NCBI GenBank assembly: GCA_036346375.1
Contig: CM070512.1
Span: forward strand, 37,246,466 to 37,310,465
DNA: 64,000 nucleotides
Direction: 5' to 3'
From: Guadua angustifolia
Lineage: Eukaryota > Streptophyta > Magnoliopsida > Poales > Poaceae
Position 1 is the stretch's first letter. Each line of letters starts with the position of its first letter. Shown one piece after another: positions 32,916-45,124 of this stretch. The position numbers and the translations under genes are program-made. The notes beneath the pieces are model-generated. The model was given only the letters and a program-made list of their open reading frames with translations, did no database searches and had not been told where the DNA came from.

Positions 32916-35090
32916 GTTTATTTCATGAACATGATGAATAAAGTATTCATGAAGTACTTGGATAAATTTGTGGTTGTCTTCATAGACGATATCCTTGTGA
33001 ATTCCAAGTCAGAAGAGGAACACACAGGGCATTTGCGATTGGTTTTGGAAAGAGAATGTAGAATTCCTTGGTCATGTAATGACAGCTAAAGGAGTTGCGG
33101 TAGACCCAAGTGAAGTGGAAGTCGTGTTACATTGGGAGCAACCAAAAACGGTTACTCAGATTCGTAGTTTCCTGGGAATGGCAGGATATTACCGTCGGTT
33201 CATAGAAGGATTTTCGATGATTGCAAGACCTCTTACGCAATTGTTGAAGAAAGAAAAGAAATTTGCATGGACGCCAGAGTGCGAGGAAAGTTTCTAGGAG
33301 TTAAAGAAATGGTTAACATCTGCACCTGTGTTGGTATTGCTAGATGAACAGTGCAGTTTTGATATTTATTGTGATGCATCAAGACAGGGTCTTGATTGTG
33401 TGCTAATGCAGAATGGCAAGGAGTGGCTTACGCATCAAGGCAGTTGAGGCTGCATGAAGGGAATTATCCGACTCATGATTTGGAGTTAGCTGCGGTAGTG
33501 CATGCTTTAAAGATATGGCGTCATTATCGGAAATGGATGTGAGATATATACGGATCATAAGAGCCTAAAGTACATATTCACTCAGTCAGATCTTAACATG
33601 AGGCAAGGCAGATGGTTAGAATTGATCAAGGATTATAATGTTGGAATCCATTATCATCCGGGAAAAGCCAATGTAGTAGCCGATGCTTTGAGTCGTAAAA
33701 GCCATAGTTTAAATGCAATAGAAGCCAGCGATCAACCGGAGTTGTGTGAAGAATTTCGAAAGTTGAGATTAGAGGTTGTGCCGCAAGGATTTGTAGCTGC
33801 CTTAAGAGGTGAAGCCAACCCTTGAGGATCAAATTAAAGAGAGGCAGAGTAAAGATGAGAAGATTAGCGCGATCAAGTCTAAGAAAGAAGAAGGTTTAGC
33901 CGAAGATTTCTCTGTAGATGAGCAAGGAACTCTGTGGTTTAAAGGACGAATTTGTGTGCCAAATAAGAAGAAACTTAAGCAATTGATTCTTGAGAAAGCA
34001 CACGATTCTAAGTATTCAATCCATCCAGGAAGCGCCAAGATGTATCAGGATCTTAAGAAGAGATTTTGGAGGCCAAGTATGAAGCGTGAAGTTGCAGAGC
34101 ATGTTGCATTATGTGACATGTGTCAAAGGGTAAAAGCAATGCACCAAAAACCTGCAGGACTTTTGCAGCCATTAAGGATTCCAGAATAGAAATGGGAAGA
34201 AATTGGTATGAACTTTATCATAGGATTGCCTAAGACTCAGAGAGGTTATGATTCGATATGGGTCATCATTGATCGTTTGACCAGAGTTGCTCATTTCATT
34301 CCAGTGAAGACAACTTATTCTGGGGACCGATGGCCAGACAGAAAGAGTAAATCAGATCTTAGAGGTTATGTTCAGAGCTTGAGCGATATCCTACAGTACA
34401 TCTTGGGATGAGAGTTTGCCGTATGCAGAGTTTGGCTATAATAATAGTTACCAGGCTAAATGAGGCACTATATGGTCGTGCTTGCCGTACCCCGTTAAAT
34501 TGGAATGAGACAGGGGAGCGTTTAGTGTTCGGGCCTGAGTTACTCAGAGAGGCTGAAGAACAAGTGGCCATGATCAGAGAAAGACTGAAGACAGCACAGT
34601 CAAGGCAGAAAAGCTATGCCGACAATCGCCGTAATGATTTAAGCTTTGAACCTAATGATTTCGTGTATCTTAGAGTTACTCATCTTAAGGGTGTGAAAAG
34701 GTTTCAAGTCAAGGGAAAACTTGCACCCAGGTATGTTGGACCATTCAAGATTTTGAGCTGTCGAGGAGAGGCTGCTTATCAGTTGGAGTTGCCCTAGTCA
34801 TTAGCAGGAGTCCATGATGTGTTCCATGTGTCGCAGCTTAAGAAATATCTTAGAGTGCCAGCAGAACAAACGCCATTAGAAGCTATTGAGTTGCAAGAGG
34901 ATTTGACTTACAGAGAGCAGCCTATTAAGATTCTGAATGTAATGGAGCGCAGGACCAGAAATAAGTCCACTCGCTTTTGTAGAGTTCAATGGAGTAATCA
35001 TTCAGAAAACGAAGCAACCTGGGAGCGTGAGAAAGATCTGAAGGCAGAACTTCCAAACCTATTCTCTAGTCAAATTTCTAAATCTCTCGG
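32916..35090 (+). pseudogene. pol remnant of retrotransposon B: RT end, RNase H, integrase parts, chromodomain
   Basis: It retains the FIDDIL active-site word of reverse transcriptase (about 32980), the RNase H region, the integrase zinc-binding end (HPGSAKMYQDL, CDMCQR), a GLPKTQRGYDSIWVI block and a complete chromodomain-like tail (34900-35075). A 53-bp deletion near 33050 lies between two TTTTGGA words. A deletion of about 159 bp near 34333 removes the integrase segment with the second catalytic Asp. A further small deletion is near 34460. Stops and frameshifts are scattered, for example TAG at 33296. Not functional. Confidence 0.85.
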
Positions 35091-35103
35091 TCGAGATTCC
35101 GTT

Positions 35104-35117
35104 AAGGAGGGGAGGTT
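35104..35117 (+). promoter_or_regulatory. Polypurine tract of retrotransposon B
   Basis: AAGGAGGGGAGGTT directly before the TGTAACATCCC start of the 3' LTR. Confidence 0.85.
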
Positions 35118-36582
35118 TGTAACATCCCAAAATTTTGACATTTTAATTATTTAATATTATTTTATTGCAATTTATGATTTTTGTGAATTTTCTGGATTTT
35201 ATTGGATTTTCTTAAATTTGTTTGAATTATTTTGAATTTAAATATATTGCCTTTTGTTGAGAATTAATTATAAAAAGGAAAGTTTAAAATAAAGTTTTAC
35301 CAAAAATATTTTATTTAAATCCAGAATGTCTCAAAGTATTTTTGAGATTTTTCTGGGAATTTTTAGAGTATTTTTATTGCCTTAAATAAATCAAATGAAT
35401 TTCTTAGATTATTTTTAATCGAAAAACCCTGGAAAATCCCGTGAACAGTAATGGGCCGCAACCCATTACTGTGCGGACCGGCTGTAAAACGGGAGGAGCA
35501 ACATCAACTGTTAGATCGGGAATCAATGGCCATAATCACTCCACGTCAATTAAGGAAACCCTAATCACTAACGGCCGTTGGATTCTCATCGCACGGTCCA
35601 CGTTAGATCTTACCGATTCGAAAACCTACGATCTATCGTGGCCGCCGATCGAGATCGGGGGCTGCGATTCATCGTGTCCGAAGTCAACCTCTCGCGCCAT
35701 TGCCTCCGAAGATACGCCGCGCCTTCTTTCCATGTTTTCCGCGCCTCGCCGTATTTAAGGGCCCGACCCGTCCGAGATTCCCCACAACTTGCCGCACATC
35801 TTCCTGTTGTGTCGTCCGCCGAGAAGCATCGGCTATCGCGTACCGCCGAGTTAGCAAAGCTTGTCGAAGACTTGCGCCGAAGTTTACATCACCGCCGGGA
35901 CTTTTTCGCCGAGTGGAATTCGATTCGAGCTCAAAGACATCGAGTCGCATCGAACCCCTACTCTTCGCCGCCGAGCACGCCGAGTATGCCGCCTTATGGT
36001 CTTCATCCTCAAGTCCGTAGCCCCGCACCAGACCGCCATCGCCGGATCGGCGTACCAACCGTTGGATCTTCATCAGAGTGCCAGGGATCATCCATGTCGC
36101 TCGGTGAATAGTGTACCACACGGGTAAGTTCTTAGCCATCGGATTTGAATCGTAGGGTCGGAATTGAGCCACGTCATTTATGAGCACAGTGAACCGCACG
36201 GTTAAGGATTGACCGTTGGATCTAGATCCGTCGGTTGATATTGAGCCACGTAGTAAATTTAACCGTAGCCGTTAGATTGGTATTTAATGATCCAGATTAG
36301 GCCATGTGTCGCATCAGACATCCGGCCAGTATTGACGTCACCGACGCCATAATTCAGAATTTTCTTTATAAAAATAATTCTATTAAATCTGAAAATTCAA
36401 TTTAATTTATTTTTAAACTTCTAAATGCTATAACTTTTGCATATGAACTCTGAGTTGAGTGATTCAAGTTTCTAAAAATTTGTAAAATTGTGATCTATCT
36501 AATGGTAGCTTTGGTTTGAATTTTTAAATTTGTTTGTTCTTGGTTTTGGTGTTTATTTGCTATTTCTTCTCGATTCCCGTAG

Positions 36583-36663
36583 ACGTTGAGTTGAGCGAGG
36601 CTTTGGAGGAGGAATTAATTTCTCAAGAGCAATCTTTGGAGCAATACTAGGAGCCTAATCAAG
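36583..36663 (+). other. LTR acidic mini-exon a (3' LTR of B)
   Basis: 81-nt segment between CCGTAG and CAAG/GCAAGT, reading DVELSEALEEELISQEQSLE, then QY and a TAG where A has an amino-acid codon. Length, phase and flanks match the A copies although about a quarter of the residues differ. Confidence 0.4.
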
Positions 36664-37864
36664 GCAAGTTGTGCTTTGATCATGTTGCACCCATGTTACG
36701 AAAAATTGCTATTTTGCTTTACCTTATTGCATGTTATTTTATGTGTATAAAAGATTTCAACCTAAATTTGGGATTAGCTAACATACCCATTGAATTATAC
36801 CCTACCTTGATATTTGTATGCCATGTTTCACTTGTCACCCTAAGTTGGTTACTATAGTTGGTTAATAATGAAATCAACAAGGATGGTTAGACCGGAATAG
36901 AATTGCTTAGCCATGCTACGTCATCACATGCATGAATTGTTGGTTATTAATCTTGACTAATGGAATATGGAACAATGATGTTATGAATTTGTGTGTCATG
37001 TGTGGTCACACAAAGAGATGGAGTTGTTGTGGCGAGGAGGTCACACAACGATGTTGATTTGTGTATAGCACGTGGTGCTTGGTAATCAACCGGGGTTGGT
37101 AATCACTTCGATTGAAGCAAGTGGCAAGGGCAAGTGTGCGGGTGGGCCCGATGGGTAGAGGGTATGTGTAAGTCTTGCTTTAATCAATCCTAAGGACTTA
37201 ACCTTGCGAGCCTTTGACCGAAGTCAATCTTGCAACCACATGTTCTGTTATGGGGCAAGCCTTAGTCGATTAATTTGCAAATGCTTAGCTTGAGTGCTAT
37301 CGTGGTGGTGTGAGTTCGTGTGCGATGAAACTCACATGGCGCAAGAGGGTGCCTGTTGTGGTGGTGTAACCCTTGAGTTGTTGAAACCTCACGGTAGCAC
37401 TTCGGGTTAAGAGGATGCATTGTAAAGGCTTTGTTATAATCATTCGCCGTGTGGTGCATGGTTGTATCATGTGGGTAAAGTGCATAACCTCTCTGTAGTG
37501 TACAAACTATTCGGATAGTGCGTGTTTCACGGGTATTGAGCAATGCTCTGAATTACAAATCAAGGGTAATTAATAAAAATGGACAACTGTTGGGATGGCA
37601 GGATGCCATGTGGATGATGAAACTTGACTTAGGATGGAAACTTGGTTTATTGAGGAACATTGAATCTATTTATTGTTATTATTTGTTTTACTATCTTTTC
37701 AACCTATAGAATGTATGTGTTCTTAAAATGCTGCTTAGTTGCGAAACGAACCATAAGCCTTCCTTTGGAATAAGCTTGCATATAGTTATGGTAGAATTGC
37801 ATTCTGTGCTCAACTTGTTGAGTATGTGTTGGTGTACTCACCCTTGCTTAACAACCAACAACAG

Positions 37865-37902
37865 TGGAGGAATCATCGCCGATATTGGAGGAGGACTTTC
37901 AG
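37865..37902 (+). other. LTR acidic mini-exon b (3' LTR of B)
   Basis: 38-nt open segment between ACAG and CAG/GTGGAC, reading VEESSPILEEDFQ in the phase set by mini-exon a. Confidence 0.4.
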
Positions 37903-38434
37903 GTGGACACGAGTCACTTGGCCAAGCCTCGTCAGCTGCTTGTGGTGTGCTGATGGGACACCTACGTCTTTTTGCTACTTTCCGCTGCATTTGTCTAAAG
38001 TCTAGCTCATGTGGCTGAATAATGTAAGCTCATACACTAGTTATATTAAATAAATGAAGTCTTATTATTCTTATCGCTAGTATGATGTGATGCTTACCGA
38101 TGTTAAGTCCGTGTGCACTAGCATTGATCCCAGGACTAGTGCGGTAAAACACAAAGGGTTCGAATTGGTGAATTCGGTCCCGATCAGAGCATGGGAATAA
38201 GTAGACAAGATTTAACATGAAAAAGGAAAACTAAGCATCCATTAGTGACAGAAAACTAAGCCGAAGGAGCGAGCTAACTAACTTCTAACAAGGGAGTATA
38301 CAACACGGTTGGACTTATTTGCTAACATACTTTATTTTTACATGCAATCCTTCATTATGATCATGGCATACATATGGAGATTCCTCTGTATCATTCAGGA
38401 CACTAATGTCTACGTCCATCGTGAAAGCAGGCAG

Positions 38435-41400
38435 CTAGTCGAACTGATTATACTCTTCTTTGTCCGTGACGCCCTCAACTCCGACAATCCTTCTTTTACC
38501 TGGAAGAACCACATGGCGCCTTGGTTGATCACTATTGCTATTCTTCTCCTTCTGCTTTATGTTTTCGGTAGACTTGTCATTCTGCTTCTTGCTTTTAGTA
38601 GGTTTGTCCTTCTGCTTTTTCGGTTTGCTGTCCATGTCCATCATATAGAATACCTGTGTCACATCATTAGCGAGCACGAATGGTTCGTCCCTATAGGCCA
38701 CTTGCTTGAGGTCCACAGTTGTCATACCGTATTCATCGATTTCCACGGCTGTCAGTTTGACCCATTGGCACCGAAATAGAGGGACTTTTAAAGGTCCGTA
38801 CTCGAGCTCCCAGATCTCCTCTATGAAACCATAGTAGGTGTCCATATTTCTATTTTTGTCCAAGGCATCTATACGGACGCCATTGTTTTGGTTGGTGCTC
38901 TTGCTATCATGGGCTGTCGTGTAAAATGTGTACCCATTTATCTCATAACCTTGAATGATACGATTGTCGTGATGGTCCCTTGAGCCAAGAGTTTCAAGCT
39001 GCTCATCGCCCTGTCTGTTGCCCAACAGCTTGCTTTCAGAATCAACCACGAAATGATCCATTTACTCGATCATGATCCACTTATCCGACTTCTTTGGGTA
39101 TTGGCGCGAGACTCATCTCGTGATCATAGATATATGCGAGCCACTACAGATTGCTTGTTTCAATACCGTGAAATGTGCTTGTTTAAATGAAAGCGATCAC
39201 CGCTTATAGGATTCTTTTCTCCCTAGAGTCCTTTTCCCCGTAGCCTCCTCATGGCGTGATATGGTGGACGCCAATCGGATTCACATCATTAATGTAATTA
39301 ACACAAAACTCGATCACCTCCCTCCGTGCGGACACACTGCATAATGCAACCTTCCAGGCGAGACCGTTACTTAACATACTTCTTTAGGATGCCCATGTAC
39401 CTCTCGAAAGGGAACATATTGTGGAGAAACACGGGTCTGAGAATTTCTATCTCTTTAACAATGTGGACCATGAGATGGACCATAATATCAAAGAATGACG
39501 GCGGGAAGATCATCTCAAGGCTAACCAGACTATCAACTATGTCATCATGCAAATTAGATAACTTATTTGGCTCGATGACTTTCTGTGACACCGCGTTGAA
39601 GAATGAACACAACTTTATGATTGTCCCTCGTACCCAGTCCAGCAGAATACCTCGCATCGCCACTGGGAGCAACTGTGTCATCAACACGTGACAATCATGG
39701 GATTTTATATGTACGATTTTATTCTCTTTTGAGTTTATGAGTCTCCTTATGTTCGAGGAGTATCCAGAAGGGACCTTCACACTGTTCAAGAATTTAATCA
39801 TGTTTTTTTCTCTTCCTATGTCAGAGTGTAGCTCGCGAGGTGGAGGTAATGCTGTCCATCCGCTCTCTTTTCTGGATGTAGGTCGTTCCTGAGTCCCAAT
39901 AGCTGTAGGTCCTTTTGTGATTGAAGTGTATCTTTTGATTTGCCGTACATATCTAAAAAGCCTAGCAGGTTCACGCATACATTCTTTGTGATATGCATGA
40001 AGTCTAGTGAGTGGCGGACCTCTACGTCTTTCTAGTAAGGTAAGTCCCAAAATATTGACTTCTTCTTTCAAATAGGCTTCGTGTGACCTTGTTCAATCGG
40101 AATATGTTTGCTACCAGGACCTTTTCCAAATACTACTTTCAGATTCTTTACCAAAGAAAATACAAGCGCCCCAATCGCGATGCGGGCTTTTACGCTTTCT
40201 CTTCCTCATCTCCATCAAAATTCTCACCCTTCCTCCTTAACGGAAACTTCGTATGGAGGAACCCATCAGGCCCATGTACACAACCTTTCGAGAGTTTTTA
40301 GGTACTTGCTGTCCTTATCCTCTAAGCCAAAGGATGCGGGCTTTATATCCTTTGATAGATAGGCCCAACAGGTTACCAAGTGCAGGCCAGTCGTTGATGG
40401 TTACGAATAGCAATGCATGTAAAATGAAGTACTCTCGTTTGTACTCATCCCATACACGTACACCATCGTTCCACAATGTTAGCAGATTTTCAACCAATGG
40501 TTTGAGGTACATATCGATGTCATTTCCAGGTTGCTTCAGGCCTTGGATAAGCAACGACATCATAATGTACTTCCACATCATATACAGCCAAGGAGAAAGG
40601 TTGTAGATACATAGTCACAGGCCAAATGCTGTGACTGCTGCTCATCTCGCCGTACGGGTTCATCCCATCCGTACTCAACCCAAACCTTATATTCCTTGCA
40701 TCCTCAGCAAAGTCCAAGTATGTTCTAGCAACTTTCCTCCACTAGGAGCCATCAGTAGGGTGCCTTAGCCTTCCGTCGTCCTTACGGTCTTCTTTGTGCC
40801 AGCGCATCACCAGGGGATTATAGGGAAATACCACACCACCTTAGCAAGGGGTCTCTTCTTCTTACGCTGCCTCTCTACCTCACCTAGGTCATCACGTCTG
40901 GTCTTATACCGCGAAGTTTTTCACACCGGACAAGCTTCCAAATCCTCGTAGTCATTGCGATAAAGGGCACAATCGTTACGACATGCATGTATCTTCTGTA
41001 CCTCCAACCCCAAAGGGTAGACAACTTGTTTGGTATCGTACGTAGTTTCAGGCAGTGTGTTCCCCTTTGGAAGTAACTTCTTGATGAGGCATAACAACTC
41101 ATCGAATCCGTTATCAGACAATCCATTGGTCACCTTCCATTGCATCAGTTCTAGTGTGGTACGCAACTTTTTATGGCCGTGTCGGTAGTTTGGGTACAAC
41201 AGTGTTCCGTGGTCCTCCCACAGGTGCTGGAACTTTTTGTAATATCTTTCATCGATGTATTCGCCCTCTCCATCAAGCAGCATCTGGTCTAGGTCATCAT
41301 CGCCAAACTCCCCCAATGTATCTTCAAAAGAACCATGTTGGCCAGCCGTCAGGTATTGTTATGTTCCTCTTCTTTTTCACCGCCTTCCTCAGATAATCTC

Positions 41401-41650
41401 TTCTTCACCATGCTTGGTCTAACATGTATAGTTTGACATGAAACCTCTTGCGTAGCAAATAGAAGTGAAGGTGGTGGATTTTGGCCATCATTCTCATTCT
41501 TGCAGTCTATGCATAGACAACATATGTTGCCTGACGCCGTTATGCATCGACTTTGACGGAAGAAAATATTACAAACCCAAAGAAGAACTCCGTGAGATGC
41601 CATCCATGTACATCCATTGGGCCCATCTACATTATGTTACATCAAGGTAA
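38435..41650 (-). pseudogene. TNP2-type CACTA transposase, broken
   Basis: TNP2/TNPD is the DDE/D-type transposase of CACTA elements. In minus-strand order: a start region (41650-41400) with the WMYMDGIS-like opening spread over several frames; the N-terminal block (41316-40921; WEDHGTLLYPNYRHGHKKLR, LPKGNTLPETTYDTKQVVYP); the Transposase_21 core with FGLSTDGMNPYGEMSSSHS at about 40690-40630, containing a candidate catalytic Asp, then QPGNDIDMYLKPLVENLL (about 40530); a DUF4218-like segment (39690-39370; SHDCHVLMTQLLPVAMRGIL, FPFERYMGILKKYVK); and a DUF4216-like C-terminal domain (39000-38640; YYGFIEEIWELEYGPLKVPL, FRCQWVKL). At least five frame changes and some missing sequence make it a pseudogene. 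Family assignment is secure. Confidence 0.9.
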
Positions 41651-41939
41651 TCATAGCTCATTTTTCGATAAGAATTGTTGAACATTTCCCAAAATCCAAA
41701 TTAAACTAATATTTTCTTTATTTAAAATTTAATTTATTTTATGTTGATAAATTTAATTTTAGGTGAAATTTCTTTTAAAAAGATAATATTTTTAAAATGA
41801 CAATATTTTGCCACATATTTTTTCTACGTAAATTGTTATTTTCAAGACAACTATACTTTTAAAATGACTTTATTTCATTACATGTTTTTAAAGGGACTAT
41901 ATTTCATTACATATTTTCTATAAAATGATTATTTGCTCC

Positions 41940-42760
41940 GGTATTCATACTCGACAAGTTTTTGCATCCTACTGAAAGAATTGGTCAATCAAAATCTAGA
42001 TTCAAAATTCTTCATCGATCGATGGAACCAAAACCTAAATATTAGTTAGATCCACACCTTCAATTCAAGCTAAATAATAATCAAAGCAAAATCTAAACTT
42101 ACACAACAAGTTTTTGCAACCTACAAAAAGAATTGGTCGAACAGAGTCTAGATTCAAAATTTTGAACAAATTTCACGCATCAGCTTTGTTTCGACGGGCT
42201 ATATAGCTGCAAAATATGTTCAAATTGTAACACCCTAAAAATTTGCAAATTATTATTCAAGCATTTATTTTTAATGTTTTATAAATCTCAAGCATTTAAT
42301 TAATGATGTTTTCAAAAATAATTTGTTCATGGAAATTTAAACCAAAATTATACTAGAAATAATTTTTCTAAGTTTAAAATATTCCAAAGTATTTTTGAAA
42401 ACTTTCCTCAAATTTTGAACTCATTTTATATTTTCTATAAAGCCATTAATTTTTCGGATATTATTTTAATTCGCAAATGAATTTAAATTTCTTCTTTTTC
42501 ACATAACTATTGACATTTGAAGATCCCAAACTCCATGATTTTCATACACCATTCTTCCCCCAACTATGTGCAACTAAACCCCATCCTTCATCGATCGATG
42601 GAACTAAAACCTAAATTTAAGCTAGATTCACACCTTAAATGTGAGCTACATTATAATCCATGGAAATTCTAAGCCTACACTACAAGTTTTTATATCCAAC
42701 TTGAAAAGATCGAGCTAGACCTCTACATTCATAATCTTTCATCAATCATGAGAAAAGATC
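41940..42760. repeat. Imperfect direct repeats in the CACTA-2 leader
   Basis: A block with 'cttcatcgatcgatggaac' and 'acaagtttttgca' words occurs at about 41950-42110 and again at about 42585-42700, with roughly 75-85 percent agreement by eye. Between them at 42227 is TGTAACACCCTAAAAATTT, which resembles an LTR start but has no partner. No coding region is recognised in 41650-42990. Confidence 0.5.
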
Positions 42761-43275
42761 GATTTTTCTTCATAGCAAAGAAGAGACTCCATTTAACACC
42801 AAATATAGTGAGGAATGATGTTACTAACCTTAGTTACCTTGGTTGCGAGTAAAATGACCAAAATTTTGAAATTTGGGCAGCACCACCCCTCCCTTGAAGC
42901 TCTTGGCTGAAGCTCCACTATTCTTGTCGCGCACTGAAATGTTCTTGGTCTTGCAGAGAGCGGGAGGAAGAGAAAGTTTAAATTGGGACGCAAGATCGAA
43001 AGTTAGAGGCACCAACCCATCGATGCTCTCAGATCAATGCATCGTTGGTGTCACGTAACCGATACTAGTGATTCCCTTAAATAGTACTTTGCTCAGGTGA
43101 CCTTAACCAAGATCGATAAGTTAGACCATCGATGGACTACTTTGCCTTGAACCAGAATCCGATCTTCCCCACAAACCAGAGAGTCATGGAACCGCAGATC
43201 GTTGTAACTATTAGTCCTTGCTGCGCCCAACCCAGACGGGATGGGCGGTATCAAAAGGTCGGTTATGTAGTAGTG

Positions 43276-43419
43276 ATCCGATCCGTGTTCGTATCCCGAA
43301 TAGTCTAGATTCGTATCCAGATTCGACTAACCCGTATCTGGTACCGAATCAAAGAAAAAATATGGATCAGGATACATGAAGAGCAATATCCGTCCGTATC
43401 CGATCTATTTTCACCCCTA
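43276..43419. mobile_element. hAT-like element fragment
   Basis: The right end 'gatctattttcacccct' followed by A is the complement of TAGGGGTGAAAATAGATC, a hAT-type terminus, and the interior is rich in 'atccgtatcc' words. The left end is missing: CACTA-2 ends at the preceding base, so CACTA-2 may have inserted into this element. Confidence 0.55.
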
Positions 43420-44225
43420 ATCATTGTCATGTTTCATTTGCCTTTTTACTTACTTCATTTACAACTGCTGGATTCTAGATTGTTCCAACAAAAAATACCC
43501 TTGCTTTTCTAATATGATTTGGTACCGTACTTTAACGATCTGAAATGGCTATACTGGCCAGGATCGATCAGGAGCATGGCCTGATCCCAAGTATAGGGTC
43601 TTTTTAGGAGAGTTGTAACTTTTTTGAAAAGCTACTTTTTAGTTTTTCGAGTTAAAAAGCGGCTATGGCTTTTAATAAGCGATCGTTGACAAATAACTAA
43701 TTTTCAAGTCTAGCCTAACTTTTAGCTTTTGCTTTTGTTTATCAACAGAATGAGAATCTGCTCGATGGATCAACTTCTAACCAATGCAGAAGCCACCGAC
43801 CACTTGTGCTGCTTCCGTACCCTAACCCGTTGGATTCCAAAATCAACAAGACAGTGAACAAAAGAGTTGAACTTCTCGGGGCGCCCTCCCTGGCTCAAGA
43901 GCTCGTAGAGATTTAGAAATATAGACTTCAGTTGTACCCACAGTGATAGCCAGATAATGGTATCATCTAACTTTGCTTCAACTGAGATAACATTTTCAAT
44001 TTTTTGTAGTGTCAAAGCTTGTTGACTACCTCCAATGAAGACAGACTGCATCTGCATGTAAAGTACCTAGTATAAATTTCAGCAAACACTTTAGCTCTGC
44101 TAAATCCCATGGTGTTTTTTAAATCCTAGCATGAACATGTATTCTATGGCAAAGAAAAAGGAGGTTGCACTTATATGCAATATTTTAGCAAATAAATAAT
44201 TCCATGAATGTTTAAAAAATTTCTA
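43420..44225 (-). other. Unassigned DNA with a possible exon (43770-44057, minus)
   Basis: Mostly AT-rich with nothing recognisable. On the minus strand a 95-codon open frame at 43770-44057 has ordinary protein composition (for example SVFIGGSQQALTLQKIENVI, ELLSQGGRPEKFNSFVHCLV). A CAG lies directly before the SVF word, so this could be an exon of a host or captured gene. I do not recognise a domain. Confidence 0.3.
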
Positions 44226-44930
44226 TAATGGGTGTCTTGTTGGCGCCAAAAACTTAGCTTGAGGTTCTCGGCTTCAACACACGCGATTTAAACGAGGTTT
44301 TGAGTTGTACTTAATCGATTTGACACCAATCGATAAGGTAAAACTCGTAAATTTGATCAAAGCCGATATCAAAGCGATAATTGGTTCACTTGCGATCGGT
44401 CGAGAGCGGATCAGGACGTCGTAAAAGAAAAGGGTAAAGGCAGATCCACTCACGAGAAGGCTGACAGCGCAACAAAAGCAGAGCAAACCCGGACACAGGG
44501 CTAAATCGATAAGGACCAACAATCGGCGTCTGGCAGCTTTATTGATCGGAATCGACTTACAAAGGGAGATTACAAAACTAAAAGCTAATGAACAAGAAAA
44601 ACTAGATGTGTTTTGGCTGTGGATTGCCTCCCTCAACCAGCCTGGGCTCACTTTTATACCCGTCAGCCGATCCAAATCCTGTTACAACATGACGAGAGTC
44701 TGAGTCAGTTAAGGTTTCCTAATCGGTTTCATGTTTCCAAACATCCTTTGTGTATACCCAAACTCCCGCAAATTTGCCGAATCTGTCAATTAGCTTCGTT
44801 CTTTCCAAAATTTGGTGCAAACATATGCCCCCCATTTTTGGGAGATAACTTGTTATCTTCCAAAAATCTCTCGGCTTCATCATCATCGGCTTCTTCATCA
44901 AAAACCGTCTCTCTTTAACTGTTGCATTAA
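44226..44930 (-). mobile_element. LTR of another retrotransposon, minus strand
   Basis: On the minus strand there is a TATAAAAG word (about 44655), an AATAAA word (about 44545) and a terminal segment ending TTTTTGGCGCCAACA (44231-44245). The last part resembles the TGGCGCC-type primer site that follows LTRs of Tat/Athila-type gypsy elements. The U3 start to the right is not clear. No internal region follows on the left. Confidence 0.5.
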
Positions 44931-45014
44931 TTGCGCCATAAAAATCTCGATCGCTTTAACTGCACGTGTCGCTTCAAAATCCTTTCCCGCTATTTTAACT
45001 TTTCACCGTGCTAT

Positions 45015-45024
45015 ATATATGCGG
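45015..45024 (+). promoter_or_regulatory. TATA box of the plant-mobile-domain ORF
   Basis: 'gctatatata' about 105 bp upstream of the ATG at 45125, followed by a C/T-rich leader. Confidence 0.45.
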
Positions 45025-45124
45025 GACCCCCACGGTCATTTTCACGCTCTCTCGAGCTCTCGAATCTCTTGCAATCGGCTTTCTTTGCTCTTGTGACCAG
45101 GCTCTCAATTCCCAAGTCGGCCGA

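Larger units (their letters stand above)
28973..38183 (+). mobile_element. Ty3-gypsy retrotransposon B (Tekay/Del chromovirus), deleted
   Basis: Same family as A. It has a truncated 5' LTR, primer site, intact accessory ORF, broken gag, a pol region with large and small deletions plus a foreign segment, polypurine tract and a 3' LTR. Where sequence is kept, B often preserves the codon that is a stop in A, so the two copies complement each other for reading damage. B in turn has more deletions. The 5' side lacks the first 1846 bp of the LTR. Confidence 0.9.
35118..38183 (+). repeat. 3' LTR of retrotransposon B
   Basis: Starts TGTAACATCCC and runs to 'ggtcccga' at 38183, where the expected final CA is missing. 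It holds a TATTTAAGG word (35752), mini-exon a (36583-36663), mini-exon b (37865-37902) and an AATAAA word near 38050. The 9 bases after the break, TCAGAGCAT, equal part of the primer-site region of this family (see findings). Confidence 0.85.
38184..43275 (-). mobile_element. CACTA element 2 with TNP2 transposase, 5' half
   Basis: The right terminus is the complement of CACTACTACATAACC (43261-43275), and just inside it lie repeats with 'catcgatg' and 'ggttggtg' words (about 43000-43200), the subterminal zone. The TNP2 gene runs leftward from it. The left end was not found; the element is cut at the junction with retrotransposon B at about 38184. It is thus the 5' half of a CACTA in reverse orientation. 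Confidence 0.75.

Noticed and set aside
38309..38779. 156-codon plus-strand frame with hydrophobic residues
   Set aside because: Antisense shadow of the DUF4216 end of the TNP2 gene.
42227..42260. TGTAACACCC start of a further LTR
   Set aside because: No matching end, primer site or second copy; it lies within direct repeats of the CACTA-2 leader, so I left it as a possible chance match.
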